Source of the DNA: Acidobacteriota bacterium
Lineage (GTDB): Bacteria > Acidobacteriota > Aminicenantia > Aminicenantales > Saccharicenantaceae
DNA length: 64,000 bases
Reading direction: 5' to 3'
Assembly: GCA_029569255.1 (NCBI GenBank)
Contig: JAKQUO010000008.1
Location: 341,881-405,880 of the forward strand
The notes under the pieces are model-generated. The model worked only from the letters and a program-made list of their open reading frames with translations, did not search any database and was not told the DNA's origin. Numbering within the stretch: the stretch's first letter is position 1; each line of letters starts with the position of its first letter. The translations under genes and the position numbers were made by a program. Shown piece after piece: positions 34,422 to 43,078 of the stretch.

Positions 34422-35209
34422 AAAAGACGATGATCGGACTTCTCGCGCTGGCCTTCGCGCTGGCGATCGCCGGGCCCGCCCTGGCCGAAGACCCGGCGCC
34501 GGGGCAGCAGGCCCAAGACCGCGTCGCGGACCAAAGAAAGGAGTTCGACGCCCTGCGCAAGGAGATCGTCAAGCTCAAGTACGTCCGAGCCGAACAGATC
34601 CATAGCATTCTCCGAGCCTATTCGGGCCAGATGGGCATGATCACGTTCCAGGACAGCCTGCCGTCCATAATCGTGGTCCGGGATACGCCCGAGAACGTGG
34701 ACAAGATCCTGGCGGTCATCCGCGAGCTCGACGTCAAGCCGGCCGACGTTCTTTATACCGTCCAGCTCGTCCTCGGCTCGGAGACCGACGCGACGACCGA
34801 CGCCGAGCTCAAGAACGATCCCATCGTCAAGGAGCTGGGCAAGCTCCTCCGCTACAAGGGCTACACGCTCCTCGACGCGACGCTGGTGAGGGTCATCAAC
34901 CGGGACCGGGCTTCCGTTTCGCTGGGTCCGAAGGCCGAATTCGCGATGGCGCTCATGCCGGACGTCGCCGGCGATGCCAAGACGCCGGTCATCAAGACCG
35001 AGGTCCGGCTCCGCCAGATCATCCGCGCCGCGACCAACGTGGTCAAGGAGGGCAAGGAGTTCCCGGCCGGCACGACGATCGATGTCAGGACGCCCATCGA
35101 AAGCACCCTCAACATCAAGCCCGGCGACCGGACGGTCGTCGGCGTCTCCAAGCTCGACGGCGGCGACAAGGGCCTCATCCTCATCATCTCCGGCAAGATC
35201 GTCGAGTGA
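34418..35209 (+). CDS. Periplasmic secretin-N-domain-like protein
   Basis: Protein of 263 residues with a signal peptide (to about LAEDP). LKYVRAEQIHSILRAY, SLPSIIVVRDTPENVDKILAVIRELD is the N1/N2 repeat of secretins (Secretin_N). The rest lacks the barrel-forming secretin domain, so it is not a pore. It may bind the secretin or sense envelope state for the sigma/anti-sigma pair whose operon it shares (inference). Confidence 0.7.
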   Translation: MKKTMIGLLALAFALAIAGPALAEDPAPGQQAQDRVADQRKEFDALRKEIVKLKYVRAEQIHSILRAYSGQMGMITFQDSLPSIIVVRDTPENVDKILAVIRELDVKPADVLYTVQLVLGSETDATTDAELKNDPIVKELGKLLRYKGYTLLDATLVRVINRDRASVSLGPKAEFAMALMPDVAGDAKTPVIKTEVRLRQIIRAATNVVKEGKEFPAGTTIDVRTPIESTLNIKPGDRTVVGVSKLDGGDKGLILIISGKIVE

Positions 35210-35215
35210 TCTCAC

Positions 35216-35249
35216 GGGGACATGTATCCCCCCGGGGGTACGTGTCCCC
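35216..35249. repeat. Short palindromic element, family B copy 1
   Basis: GGGGACATGTA at one end and TACGTGTCCCC at the other, arms of 11-14 bases. A single T/C difference means the plus-strand RNA would pair through a G-U wobble. The second copy, 44486-44513, has the same orientation and the same wobble. Located just after the secretin-N-like stop, where it could end transcription or be a REP-type unit. Confidence 0.75.
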
Positions 35250-35323
35250 TTCTTCTTCCCTTCTTCTTCCCCGCCACTCTATCCGATTGACATCCCAATA
35301 AATAGCGATCCAGTCCGGCCGCA

Positions 35324-35351
35324 TTGACAGGTCCGGCCGATATGCTAATAT
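35324..35351 (+). promoter_or_regulatory. Promoter of the cytochrome/barrel operon
   Basis: TTGACA (35324-35329), 16-base spacer, TAATAT (35346-35351), about 30 bases of leader with AAAGGAGG before GTG 35388. Confidence 0.65.
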
Positions 35352-35387
35352 TGGCGACGCTCGGACATCCGTTCAAAGGAGGTCCCC

Positions 35388-36749
35388 GTGAGACGGTCCG
35401 TCCTGCCCGTCGCGCTCATCCTCGCCATCGCCGTCTTCCTGGCCCTGGCCGCGGCCCAAGCGCCCAAGGCCGGCGAAGCGGCCCTCGGGTCGCGCAAGTA
35501 CGCCGACTACCAGACGCCGCAGTTCTGCGGCACGTCCTGCCACACCGACATCTACCGGCAGTGGCAGCAGGCCATGATGTCCCAGGCCTACACCCATCAC
35601 TGGGACGAGATCGAGTACTTCAAGCTGGCCGTCCCCCACGCCGAGAAGGACAGCGCCGTCGCCGGGGTCAAGGCCGGCTGCAACGGCTGCCACGCCCCCA
35701 TCGCCTTCCTGGCCGGTGACGTCCCGCCGCCCCTGCCCGCCAAGGGCAGCCGGGCCAACGAATCCGTTTCCTGCGAGGTCTGCCACACCGCGACCGGCTT
35801 CCAGGGCGACACGCCCTACAACTTCAACTTCGTCTCCGACCCGGGCAAGACCAAGTACGGGCCGCGGGAGAACAAGAACTCGCCCGAGCACGGCCTGGCC
35901 AAGTCCGACTTCCTCGGCTCCGCCGATTTCTGCGGCACCTGCCACAACGAGATGAGCCCCTACGGCGTCTGGGTCAAGTCGACCCACCTCGAGTGGAAGG
36001 ACGGGCCCTACGCCAAGCAGGGCGTCAAGTGCCACGACTGCCACATGACCTACGCGCCGGGCAAGTCCGCGGCCATGGGCGCGAGCTACCCCGACGTCCG
36101 CCAGCACCTTTTCCACGGCGCCCACGACAACGGCAAGGTCCAGGGCACGATCGAGCTCCGGGTCCATCCCGACGTCCGCGAGGCCGTGCCGGGCGACCCG
36201 GTCAAGTTCACGATCGCCCTGTTCAACCAGAAGACCGGCCACAAGTTCCCCTCGGGCTCGGTCGAGGACCGCATCGTCTGGATGCACGTCGAGGCCGTCG
36301 ACGCCAAGGGGACCGTCTACCACCTGCCGGTCGACAAGAAGGGCTTCCCCGGCGAGGAGTACACCATCGGCGCCGACACGCTGGCCTACCAGGACATGGG
36401 CATCGCCCTCAACGATCCCGCCTTCAAGGGCCTCCCGCGCGACGGCGTCCCCGTCGGCGACCGCATCTTCCGCATGGCCTATTTCGATCCCCAGGGCCGG
36501 ATGACCCTGCAGCAGTGGAACACCAAGTCGCTCGGCGCCGACTACCGGATCGGGCCGCGCGAGACCAAGCTCGAGACCTGCACGTTCCGCCTGCCCGACG
36601 GCGCCGCCCTCGGCGACCTCACCGTCACGGCCGTCCTCAATTACCGGAAGCTGGTCAAGCCGGCCGCCGATTTCCTGGGCGTGCCGCCGGACGAAGCGGA
36701 GATCGTCGAGGTCAACCGCCACTCGACGACGGTCAAGATCGTCGACTGA
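35388..36749 (+). CDS. Secreted multiheme cytochrome c (cytochrome c-554-like)
   Basis: Protein of 453 residues with a signal peptide (to about AAAQAP). Heme motifs: CGTSCH (a CxxxCH variant), CNGCH, CEVCH, CGTCH and CHDCH in the first 215 residues, followed by a beta-rich domain without heme. The CxxxCH first site and the layout resemble cytochrome c-554-type proteins; nitrite- or hydroxylamine-linked activity cannot be inferred. GTG start with AAAGGAGG. Cotranscribed with a heme-bearing outer-membrane barrel, so a role in electron transfer across the periplasm is likely. Confidence 0.85.
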   Translation: MRRSVLPVALILAIAVFLALAAAQAPKAGEAALGSRKYADYQTPQFCGTSCHTDIYRQWQQAMMSQAYTHHWDEIEYFKLAVPHAEKDSAVAGVKAGCNGCHAPIAFLAGDVPPPLPAKGSRANESVSCEVCHTATGFQGDTPYNFNFVSDPGKTKYGPRENKNSPEHGLAKSDFLGSADFCGTCHNEMSPYGVWVKSTHLEWKDGPYAKQGVKCHDCHMTYAPGKSAAMGASYPDVRQHLFHGAHDNGKVQGTIELRVHPDVREAVPGDPVKFTIALFNQKTGHKFPSGSVEDRIVWMHVEAVDAKGTVYHLPVDKKGFPGEEYTIGADTLAYQDMGIALNDPAFKGLPRDGVPVGDRIFRMAYFDPQGRMTLQQWNTKSLGADYRIGPRETKLETCTFRLPDGAALGDLTVTAVLNYRKLVKPAADFLGVPPDEAEIVEVNRHSTTVKIVD

Positions 36750-36775
36750 CGGGGCCGAAGAAAGGAGAGACGACC

Positions 36776-37951
36776 ATGAAGATCCTCCCGCGCGCCGCCG
36801 TCGCCGCCGTCCTGCTCCTGGCCGTCACGAGCGGCGGCCTCCTGGCCATGCCGGCGTTCGCCCGCAAGTACAGCATGTCCTGCAAGACCTGCCACGCGCC
36901 CTTCCCCAAGCTCAAGCCCTACGGCGAGGAGTTCGCCGCGAACGGCTTCGTCATCAAGGACAAGGACACGCCCCGCTACACCATCGACACGGGGGACCCG
37001 GCGCTGTCGCTCCTGCGCGAGCTGCCCATCGCCCTCCGCCTCGAGGGCTTCCTGGCCTGGAACAACGCCAACGAGCGGCAGGTCGACTTCCTCGCGCCCT
37101 ACATCCTGAAGTTCCTCTCCGGCGGGGCCATCACCAAGGACATCGCCTACTACTTCTACTTCTTCTTCAGCGAGCGGGGCTCGGTGGCCGGGATCGAGGA
37201 CGCCTTCGTCATGTTCAACAACGTCTTCGGCTCCGACCTCGACCTTTTCGTCGGGCAGTTCCAGGTCTCCGACCCTCTCTTCAAGCGGGAGCTCCGCCTG
37301 CCCTTCGAGGATTACGCCATCTACGACACGGCCCCGGGCGCGTCCCGGATCAACCTGACCTACGACCGAGGCGTCATGCTGACCTACGGCCTCCCGACCG
37401 GGACGGACGTGACCGTCGAGGTCCTCAACGGCACCGGCATCGGCGAGGCCAACATCTTCCGCAGCTTCGACGACGATCCCTACAAGAACCTTTTCGTGCG
37501 CGTCTCGCAGGAGGTCGCCTCGGCCGTCCGCATCGGCGGCTTCGGCTACTTCGGCAAGGAGCGCCCGGAGGACGTCGCCAATGCGGTGACCATGTTCGGC
37601 GGCGACGCCACCCTCTCGGCCAGGCCGTTCGAGCTCAACCTCCAGTACGTCGAGCGGCGCGACACGAACCCCTTTTTCGCCGCCCTCCCGCCCCCCGGGA
37701 AGCTGGCGACGCGGGGGGCCTTCGCCGAGCTGATCTATCTGCCCAAGGGCGACGACAGCCGCTGGTACGCGACGGGGCTTTTCAACTGGGTGGATTCCGA
37801 CCAGGCCGAGCTCCGCTACACCGCCGCCACGGCCCACGTCGGCTATCTCCTGCGGCGGAACATGCGTTTGACCGCCGAGGCGACCTACGCCTTCCGCGGC
37901 CCCTACGCGGAGCACATCCGGTTCGGAACGGGGATCATCCTGGGTTTTTGA
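36776..37951 (+). CDS. Outer-membrane beta-barrel with one N-terminal heme site
   Basis: Protein of 391 residues. After a signal peptide there is MSCKTCHAPFPKLKPYGEEF, a c-type heme site at about residues 36-40, and then 12 or more amphipathic beta strands ending in Phe (GTGIILGF), the signature of outer-membrane assembly. It is too small for a known porin-cytochrome partner of the MtrB type. AAAGGAGAG precedes the ATG. The upstream cytochrome is its likely electron donor or acceptor. Confidence 0.75.
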   Translation: MKILPRAAVAAVLLLAVTSGGLLAMPAFARKYSMSCKTCHAPFPKLKPYGEEFAANGFVIKDKDTPRYTIDTGDPALSLLRELPIALRLEGFLAWNNANERQVDFLAPYILKFLSGGAITKDIAYYFYFFFSERGSVAGIEDAFVMFNNVFGSDLDLFVGQFQVSDPLFKRELRLPFEDYAIYDTAPGASRINLTYDRGVMLTYGLPTGTDVTVEVLNGTGIGEANIFRSFDDDPYKNLFVRVSQEVASAVRIGGFGYFGKERPEDVANAVTMFGGDATLSARPFELNLQYVERRDTNPFFAALPPPGKLATRGAFAELIYLPKGDDSRWYATGLFNWVDSDQAELRYTAATAHVGYLLRRNMRLTAEATYAFRGPYAEHIRFGTGIILGF

Positions 37952-37968
37952 TAGCGGCAACGTCCCGG

Positions 37969-40215
37969 TCAGCCGGCCGAGGAGCTTTCGAGGCTCGCCA
38001 GACGGGCCGCGACGTTCCGGTAGCCGGGGTTCCAGGCGCGGACCTCGCGGAAGAGGGCCGCGGCCCGGGCCCGGTCGCCGGCGGCTTCCGCGACCTCGGC
38101 CAGATCGTAGGCGAGGGCGAAATACTGTTCCGACCCCGGCTTGGCCTCGGCCAGGCCCTTCTCGAGCCACTTCGCCGCTTCCTCGAAGTTCCTCTTCCGC
38201 CGGTAGCCCTGTCCGATGAGGCCGTAGCTGGCCACGGCCAGCGCCGGGTCCTCGGCGGCCCGGGTCAGCTCCTCGACCGCCTCGGCCTGGAGCCCCTGGC
38301 CCATGAAGGCCAGGCCGAGCTGGTAGCGCGCCTCGGCGCTGTCCGGCCCGCCTTTGGAGGCCAGGTCCCTGCGGAACTCGGCGACGATCGTCGTCAGGGC
38401 CCGCTCGAGCGGCGACATCTCCCCGGCCAGCTGCCGGGCCCGGGCCGCGGCCAGCCAGCCGAGCTCCGCGGCGGCCAGGCCGCCGAGGTCGGGATAGACC
38501 CGTTCGCCGGGCTCCGAGCAGACGAAGGGGATGATGTCCGTCTCGGCGAAGATGTCGGCCGTGCTGACCTTCTCGCCCTCGAGGACCTCGGCCCTGAACG
38601 GCGGCCGCCGCGCCCCGGGCGCCGGCGAAGCCTTCTCGCCCGGGGCCCCGACCGGCGGCGGCTCGGGCTCTTCCCCCTTCGCCGCCTCCGGCCCTTCCAC
38701 CCGCTCGGCCGTCTTTTTCTCCTCGGCCTTCCGCTCCCCGGCCTTCTTGCCGGCCAGCTTCTCCTTGAACGCGGCCTCGAGGACGGTCGTCTTCTCGACG
38801 CGGCGGCGGATCTCCTCCTCGTCCATGTGGGTGCGGACCTCGTCGAGGACGGCGATCTTGCGGATGATCTGGGGGTCCTCGGGATAGCGGAAGCGGAGGT
38901 TCTCGAGCAGGCGCCGGGCGATCCGGACGAGGCCCTGCTGCAGGTACAGGTCGGCCTGCTCCATGACCTCGCGGATGGCCTCGCGGTCCCGGTCCGACAG
39001 CCCCGGCGTCTCCTCCCGGATCTCCTCGGCGGCCAGGCCCAGCTCCTGGCGCAGGGCCCGGGCCTCGCGGGCCAGGTCGGCGTCGTCGGGCCGGATCTCC
39101 AGGAGCTCGCCGTAGACCGTGACCATCCGGTCCTTGAGGCCCTGCTTGCGCAGCTCGTCGAGGATGGCCCGGTCGACGACCTCGAGCTTCTTGACCTCCT
39201 TGTTGGAGCGGTAGATCAGGGCCAGCCTCTCCAGCGCCGGCAGGTGGGGCCTCTGGCTCTCCAGGATGAGGCCCAGCAGGCCGATGGCCTTCTCGTCCCG
39301 GTGCTTCTTGACCAGGTTGTTGATCAGCGGCTCGAAGAGCTCGTAGGCCTGGTCGAGCTTGTCCTTGAGGATCTGGATCCGGCCGAGCTTGATCCGGGCG
39401 TTGACGTTGAGGGGATGGCCGGTGACGATCCGGGTGAAGATCTCCTCGGCCCGCTTGGTCTCGCCCGCCTCGAAGTGGATGTTGCCGAGGATGTTGAGGA
39501 ACTGGACGTTGTCGGGCGCGGCCGCGAGCTCCCGCTCCAGAAGCTCGACGGCCCGCTCGGGCCGGCCGGCGCGCTTGTGGACCTCGACCAGGGTGACGAC
39601 GCTCCGGGAATGGCCCGGCTGGAGGGCCAGGGCCTCGTCGATGGCGGCCACGGCGGCGTCGATCCGGCCCTGCTCGCTGAGGACGAGGGCCATCTCGTTG
39701 AGCTGGTCCAGGGCCGCCTCGGGGTTGCCGACGTCCCGGAACAGCCCGGCCAGGGCCCGCCGGGCCTCGGTGTCCTCCCGGTCGAGCTTGACGACCTTCT
39801 CGAAGACGGTCACCGCGTCGGCGGTCCTGCCCGCCTCGGCCAGGCGGGAGGCGACGGACGCGAAGACCTTCTTGGCGTCGGCGACGAAGCCCTGCTGGGC
39901 GTAGAGGTCGCCGAGCTTCAGGGCGGTCTCGACGTCGCCGGGAACGAGGCGGTTGATCTTCTTGGCGATGGCCAGGGCCTGGGAATACAGGCCCCGCCGC
40001 TCGTACTCCTCGGCCACGTTCTCGAACGAGCGGACGGCCCGGTCGACGTGGCCGAGCCGGACGTAGAGGTCGCCGATGATGTTGAGCGTGCCGACGTCCT
40101 GGGGATCGGACAGGGCCAGCTTCTCGTACTCGGCGATGGCCTCCTTGATCCGGCCGCCGCGCACGTACTTCTCGGCCTGTTCGATGACCTTGACCCGGTC
40201 GCCTCGCGCGCTCAT
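37969..40215 (-). CDS. Tetratricopeptide-repeat protein
   Basis: Cytoplasmic-looking protein of 748 residues. At least ten TPRs in residues 1-400 (YEKLALSDPQDVGTLNIIGDLYVRLGH, ALDQLNEMALVLSEQGR) and more at 610-740; a Pro/Glu/Lys-rich linker (about 510-590) separates them. No signal peptide or membrane helix. It begins 13 bases after rnhB and is therefore probably the last gene of the ffh-rnhB operon. Partner unknown. Confidence 0.8.
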   Translation of the reverse strand: MSARGDRVKVIEQAEKYVRGGRIKEAIAEYEKLALSDPQDVGTLNIIGDLYVRLGHVDRAVRSFENVAEEYERRGLYSQALAIAKKINRLVPGDVETALKLGDLYAQQGFVADAKKVFASVASRLAEAGRTADAVTVFEKVVKLDREDTEARRALAGLFRDVGNPEAALDQLNEMALVLSEQGRIDAAVAAIDEALALQPGHSRSVVTLVEVHKRAGRPERAVELLERELAAAPDNVQFLNILGNIHFEAGETKRAEEIFTRIVTGHPLNVNARIKLGRIQILKDKLDQAYELFEPLINNLVKKHRDEKAIGLLGLILESQRPHLPALERLALIYRSNKEVKKLEVVDRAILDELRKQGLKDRMVTVYGELLEIRPDDADLAREARALRQELGLAAEEIREETPGLSDRDREAIREVMEQADLYLQQGLVRIARRLLENLRFRYPEDPQIIRKIAVLDEVRTHMDEEEIRRRVEKTTVLEAAFKEKLAGKKAGERKAEEKKTAERVEGPEAAKGEEPEPPPVGAPGEKASPAPGARRPPFRAEVLEGEKVSTADIFAETDIIPFVCSEPGERVYPDLGGLAAAELGWLAAARARQLAGEMSPLERALTTIVAEFRRDLASKGGPDSAEARYQLGLAFMGQGLQAEAVEELTRAAEDPALAVASYGLIGQGYRRKRNFEEAAKWLEKGLAEAKPGSEQYFALAYDLAEVAEAAGDRARAAALFREVRAWNPGYRNVAARLASLESSSAG

Positions 40216-40228
40216 CTCGTCCCGTCCC

Positions 40229-40840
40229 TCATCCGATCTTGAAGGAGGCCCGATGGAGGTCCGACGGACCCCGCTCCCTCAGCGAACGGATGTGCTCTTC
40301 CGTCCCGTAGCCCTTGTTCCTGGCCAGGCCGTAGCCCCCGTAGAGACCGTCCAAGGCCTCGATGAGGCCGTCCCGGAAGACCTTGGCCACGATGGAGGCC
40401 GCGGCGATCGACCGACAGGCGCGGTCCCCCCGCGGGACACCCATCTGGCGGTAATTTACATCTTTCAGCGGGAAGCCGTCAACCAGGACGACGTCGGGGG
40501 GCCGGGCGAGGTTCTCGAGGGCCCGGACCATGGCCAGGCGCGTGGCCCGGTGGATGTTCAGGTCGTCGATCTCCCGGGCCGTGGCCAGGCCCAGGCCGAC
40601 GGCCGCGGCCTCGCGGGAGAGGGACGCGGCCAGGACGGAGCGGCGGGCCCCCGAAAGGAGCTTCGAGTCGACGACCCCCGAGACCCAGGCGGGCGGACGG
40701 CGGACGAGCCACTCGGGGGGGAGGATGACGGCGGCGGCCACGACCGGCCCGAAGAGGGCGCCCCGGCCGACCTCGTCGACGCCGGCGATGAGCCGGGCGC
40801 CGCCGCGGGCCAGCGCCTTTTCGAGCCTGAAGGAGGCCAC
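40229..40840 (-). CDS. rnhB: Ribonuclease HII
   Basis: Enzyme of 203 residues cleaving RNA in RNA-DNA hybrids and single ribonucleotides. LIAGVDEVGRGALFGP holds the first two acidic residues; VDSKLLSGARR and ASIVAKVFRD follow; VDGFPLKDV carries another. Placed directly after rplS as in many genomes. Confidence 0.95.
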   Translation of the reverse strand: MASFRLEKALARGGARLIAGVDEVGRGALFGPVVAAAVILPPEWLVRRPPAWVSGVVDSKLLSGARRSVLAASLSREAAAVGLGLATAREIDDLNIHRATRLAMVRALENLARPPDVVLVDGFPLKDVNYRQMGVPRGDRACRSIAAASIVAKVFRDGLIEALDGLYGGYGLARNKGYGTEEHIRSLRERGPSDLHRASFKIG

Positions 40841-40852
40841 GGCCCCAGCCGC

Positions 40853-41197
40853 TCAGCCTTGGTCCTCTTTGAGCCGGGCCGCCTTGCCCTTGAGGTCGCG
40901 CAGGTAGTAGAGCTTGGCCCGGCGGACGCTGGCCTTGCGGACGACCTCGACCCTCTTGATCATCCTGGAGTGGAGCGGGAAGACGCGCTCGACGCCCACG
41001 CCGAACGAGACCTTCCGGACGGTGAACGTGGCCTTCAGGCCCGCGCCGCGACGGCCGATGACGTCGCCCCGGAAGATCTGGACGCGCTCCTTGTCGCCCT
41101 CCCGGATGATGACGTGGACCTTGACGGTGTCGCCGACCCGGAACGGCTCGAGGTCCGTTCTCAGCTGTTTCTCCTCGACCGCGTTGATCAGGTTCAT
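40853..41197 (-). CDS. rplS: 50S ribosomal protein L19
   Basis: Ribosomal protein of 114 residues. [24 protein letters not shown] and [28 protein letters not shown] split over the family's two conserved regions. It sits at the 30S-50S interface. ATG overlaps the trmD stop by four bases. Confidence 0.97.
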   Translation of the reverse strand: MNLINAVEEKQLRTDLEPFRVGDTVKVHVIIREGDKERVQIFRGDVIGRRGAGLKATFTVRKVSFGVGVERVFPLHSRMIKRVEVVRKASVRRAKLYYLRDLKGKAARLKEDQG

Positions 41198-41931
41198 TCG
41201 TCTTTCCTTTCGTTCGCGAGCTCCTCCAGCAGACGGCGGTCTTCCGGAGCGAGGCGCTCATCTCGGACCAGGTCCGGCCTGCGCCGGGCCGTCTTTTCCA
41301 GGGCCTTCCGGCGCCGCCAGCTCTCGATCTTCCCGTGGTCGCCGGAGAAGAGGACCTGCGGGACCCTCATCCCCCGGAACTCCCGCGGCCGCGTGTACTG
41401 GGGGTGACCGAGGAGGCCCGCGGCGAAGGAGTCGCGCCGGACCGAGCCCTCCTTGCCGACGACGCCGGGGACGAACCGGGCCGTCGCGTCCACGACGACC
41501 GCCGCGGGAAGCTCGCCGCCCGACAGGACGTAGTCGCCGATCGAGATCTCGTCGTCGGCCAGGCGCTCGGCGACGCGCTCGTCGACGCCCTCGTACCGGC
41601 CGCAGATGAGGATGACCTGGCGCTCGCCGGCCAGCTCGCGGGCCAGCCGCGCGTCGAGCAGGCGCCCCTGCGGCGAGAGGAGGCAGACCCGGCCGCCTCC
41701 GTCCTCGCGGACGGCCTCGACGGCGCGGAAGATCGGCTCGGGCTTCAAGACCATCCCTTCCAGGCCCCCGAAGGGCCGGTCATCGACCTGCCGGTGCTTG
41801 TCCTGGGTGTGGTCCCGCAGGTCGTGCACGGCGATCCGGACCAGTCCCCGGTCCAGGGCCCGCTTGACGACCCCCCCCGAGAAGACGCCGGTGAACATCC
41901 CGGGGAAGATCGTGATTATATCAAATCTCAT
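41194..41931 (-). CDS. trmD: tRNA (guanine-37-N1)-methyltransferase
   Basis: SPOUT-fold methyltransferase of 245 residues modifying G37 of tRNAs. [26 protein letters not shown] and [13 protein letters not shown] are the trefoil-knot SAM motifs. Overlaps rimM (11 bases) and rplS (four bases). Confidence 0.97.
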   Translation of the reverse strand: MRFDIITIFPGMFTGVFSGGVVKRALDRGLVRIAVHDLRDHTQDKHRQVDDRPFGGLEGMVLKPEPIFRAVEAVREDGGGRVCLLSPQGRLLDARLARELAGERQVILICGRYEGVDERVAERLADDEISIGDYVLSGGELPAAVVVDATARFVPGVVGKEGSVRRDSFAAGLLGHPQYTRPREFRGMRVPQVLFSGDHGKIESWRRRKALEKTARRRPDLVRDERLAPEDRRLLEELANERKDE

Positions 41932-42442
41932 TCAACTCCAACAGGCCGTCCGGCGGGTCGATGACGATCCGGCGCTCCTCCGGGACGACCTCGACCACGA
42001 TCCCCTCGGCGAAGGGGACGTACACGTCCCCCGCCCCCCTCCGGACGACGAGGAGGACCGGGCCGCCGGGCTCGAGGAGGCCGGACACCTCGCCGACCGC
42101 CGTCCCGTCCCGGGTGACGACCCGGCTGCCGAGGACCTCGAAGACGAAGAAGCTGCCGGGGGCCGGCCGCCCGAAGTCGGCCGCGGCGGCGAAGACCTCC
42201 GCGCCGGCCAGGGCGTCCGCCTGGGCCAGCGTCTCGATCCCCTTGAGCTTGAGGAAGGGGGCGTTCCGGTCGATCCGAAAGGATTCGACCGCGAAGGCCT
42301 CGGGGCCGGAGCCCTTATCGACGTACACCTGGCCCCCGCTCGGCGCCGGAATCCCCTTCTCCCTGAGCTTGAGCTTGACCGTCCCGTCGCGGCCCTGGCT
42401 CCGGACGATCCGGCCCAGGGCGACGAGATCAGCCTTTTTCAA
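41921..42442 (-). CDS. rimM: 16S rRNA processing protein RimM
   Basis: Protein of 173 residues that assists 30S maturation and binds S19. [19 protein letters not shown] starts the N-terminal barrel; [16 protein letters not shown] and the PRC-barrel end [10 protein letters not shown] follow. Overlaps khpA by 14 bases. Confidence 0.92.
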   Translation of the reverse strand: MKKADLVALGRIVRSQGRDGTVKLKLREKGIPAPSGGQVYVDKGSGPEAFAVESFRIDRNAPFLKLKGIETLAQADALAGAEVFAAAADFGRPAPGSFFVFEVLGSRVVTRDGTAVGEVSGLLEPGGPVLLVVRRGAGDVYVPFAEGIVVEVVPEERRIVIDPPDGLLELNEI

Positions 42443-42665
42443 TGATCTCGAGGTTGAATCTCCTCTTGAGCTTCATCCCGGCCGCGCCGAGGATGATGCG
42501 GATCGCGCGGGCGGTCCGCCCCTGCTTCCCGATCACCTTGCCGAGGTCTTCCGGCGCCACCTTGAGCTCGAGGATGGAGGTCTGCTCTCCCTCGAGCTGG
42601 GACACCTGCACCCTGTCCGGCTGGTCCACCAGCGCCTTGGCGATCAGCTCAACGAGTTCCTTCAC
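42429..42665 (-). CDS. khpA: KH-domain RNA-binding protein
   Basis: Protein of 78 residues. The KH motif [21 protein letters not shown] has the GxxG loop (GKQG). Conserved position between rpsP and rimM. Known homologues bind RNA with KhpB and influence cell division and translation. Confidence 0.93.
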   Translation of the reverse strand: MKELVELIAKALVDQPDRVQVSQLEGEQTSILELKVAPEDLGKVIGKQGRTARAIRIILGAAGMKLKRRFNLEIIEKG

Positions 42666-42676
42666 GCTGCCCTCCT

Positions 42677-42940
42677 TTACGGTTCCGTGCTTGGAGCGGT
42701 CTTCGCGGATTTGGCGGCCCTATCCAGAAGGGACCGAACGGTGCTCGAAGGGCGGACGCCCTTGGCGAGCCACGCTTGGACCCGGGCGAGGTCGAGCTTG
42801 ACGCCGGCCGGGTCGTCGAGGGGGTCGTAGGTCCCCAGCGTGTCCAGGGCCTGGCTCTGACGGGCTCGTTCCGAATCCATCACCACGATGCGGTAGGTCG
42901 GCTTTTTCTTGGTGCCAAATCGCTGCAAGCGCATGCTCAT
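42677..42940 (-). CDS. rpsP: 30S ribosomal protein S16
   Basis: Ribosomal protein of 87 residues: [20 protein letters not shown], then [10 protein letters not shown] and VRSLLDRA. Three ATGs lie close together (42943, 42940, 42934); I use 42940 but no strong ribosome site separates them. Its own promoter is at 42982-43010, so it can be expressed apart from ffh. Confidence 0.94.
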   Translation of the reverse strand: MSMRLQRFGTKKKPTYRIVVMDSERARQSQALDTLGTYDPLDDPAGVKLDLARVQAWLAKGVRPSSTVRSLLDRAAKSAKTAPSTEP

Positions 42941-42981
42941 CATTGTGGTTTCACTTTCGTGGCCGAGGTCGATGCCGGAAA

Positions 42982-43010
42982 ATGATAGCCGATTCACCGG
43001 CCTAAGTCAA
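42982..43010 (-). promoter_or_regulatory. Promoter of rpsP
   Basis: On the minus strand TTGACT (43005-43010), 17-base spacer, TATCAT (42982-42987), in the gap between ffh and rpsP. Confidence 0.75.
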
Positions 43011-43078
43011 CAGCTTTTCCCGGCTGTCCTTTGGAGAGGACATGCCGGGCGGCGTCCCGAAGTCCGCCGCTCGCAGCT

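Noticed and set aside
35287..35292. A second TTGACA upstream of the cytochrome gene
   Set aside because: No -10 box at a usable distance; the TTGACA at 35324 has one.
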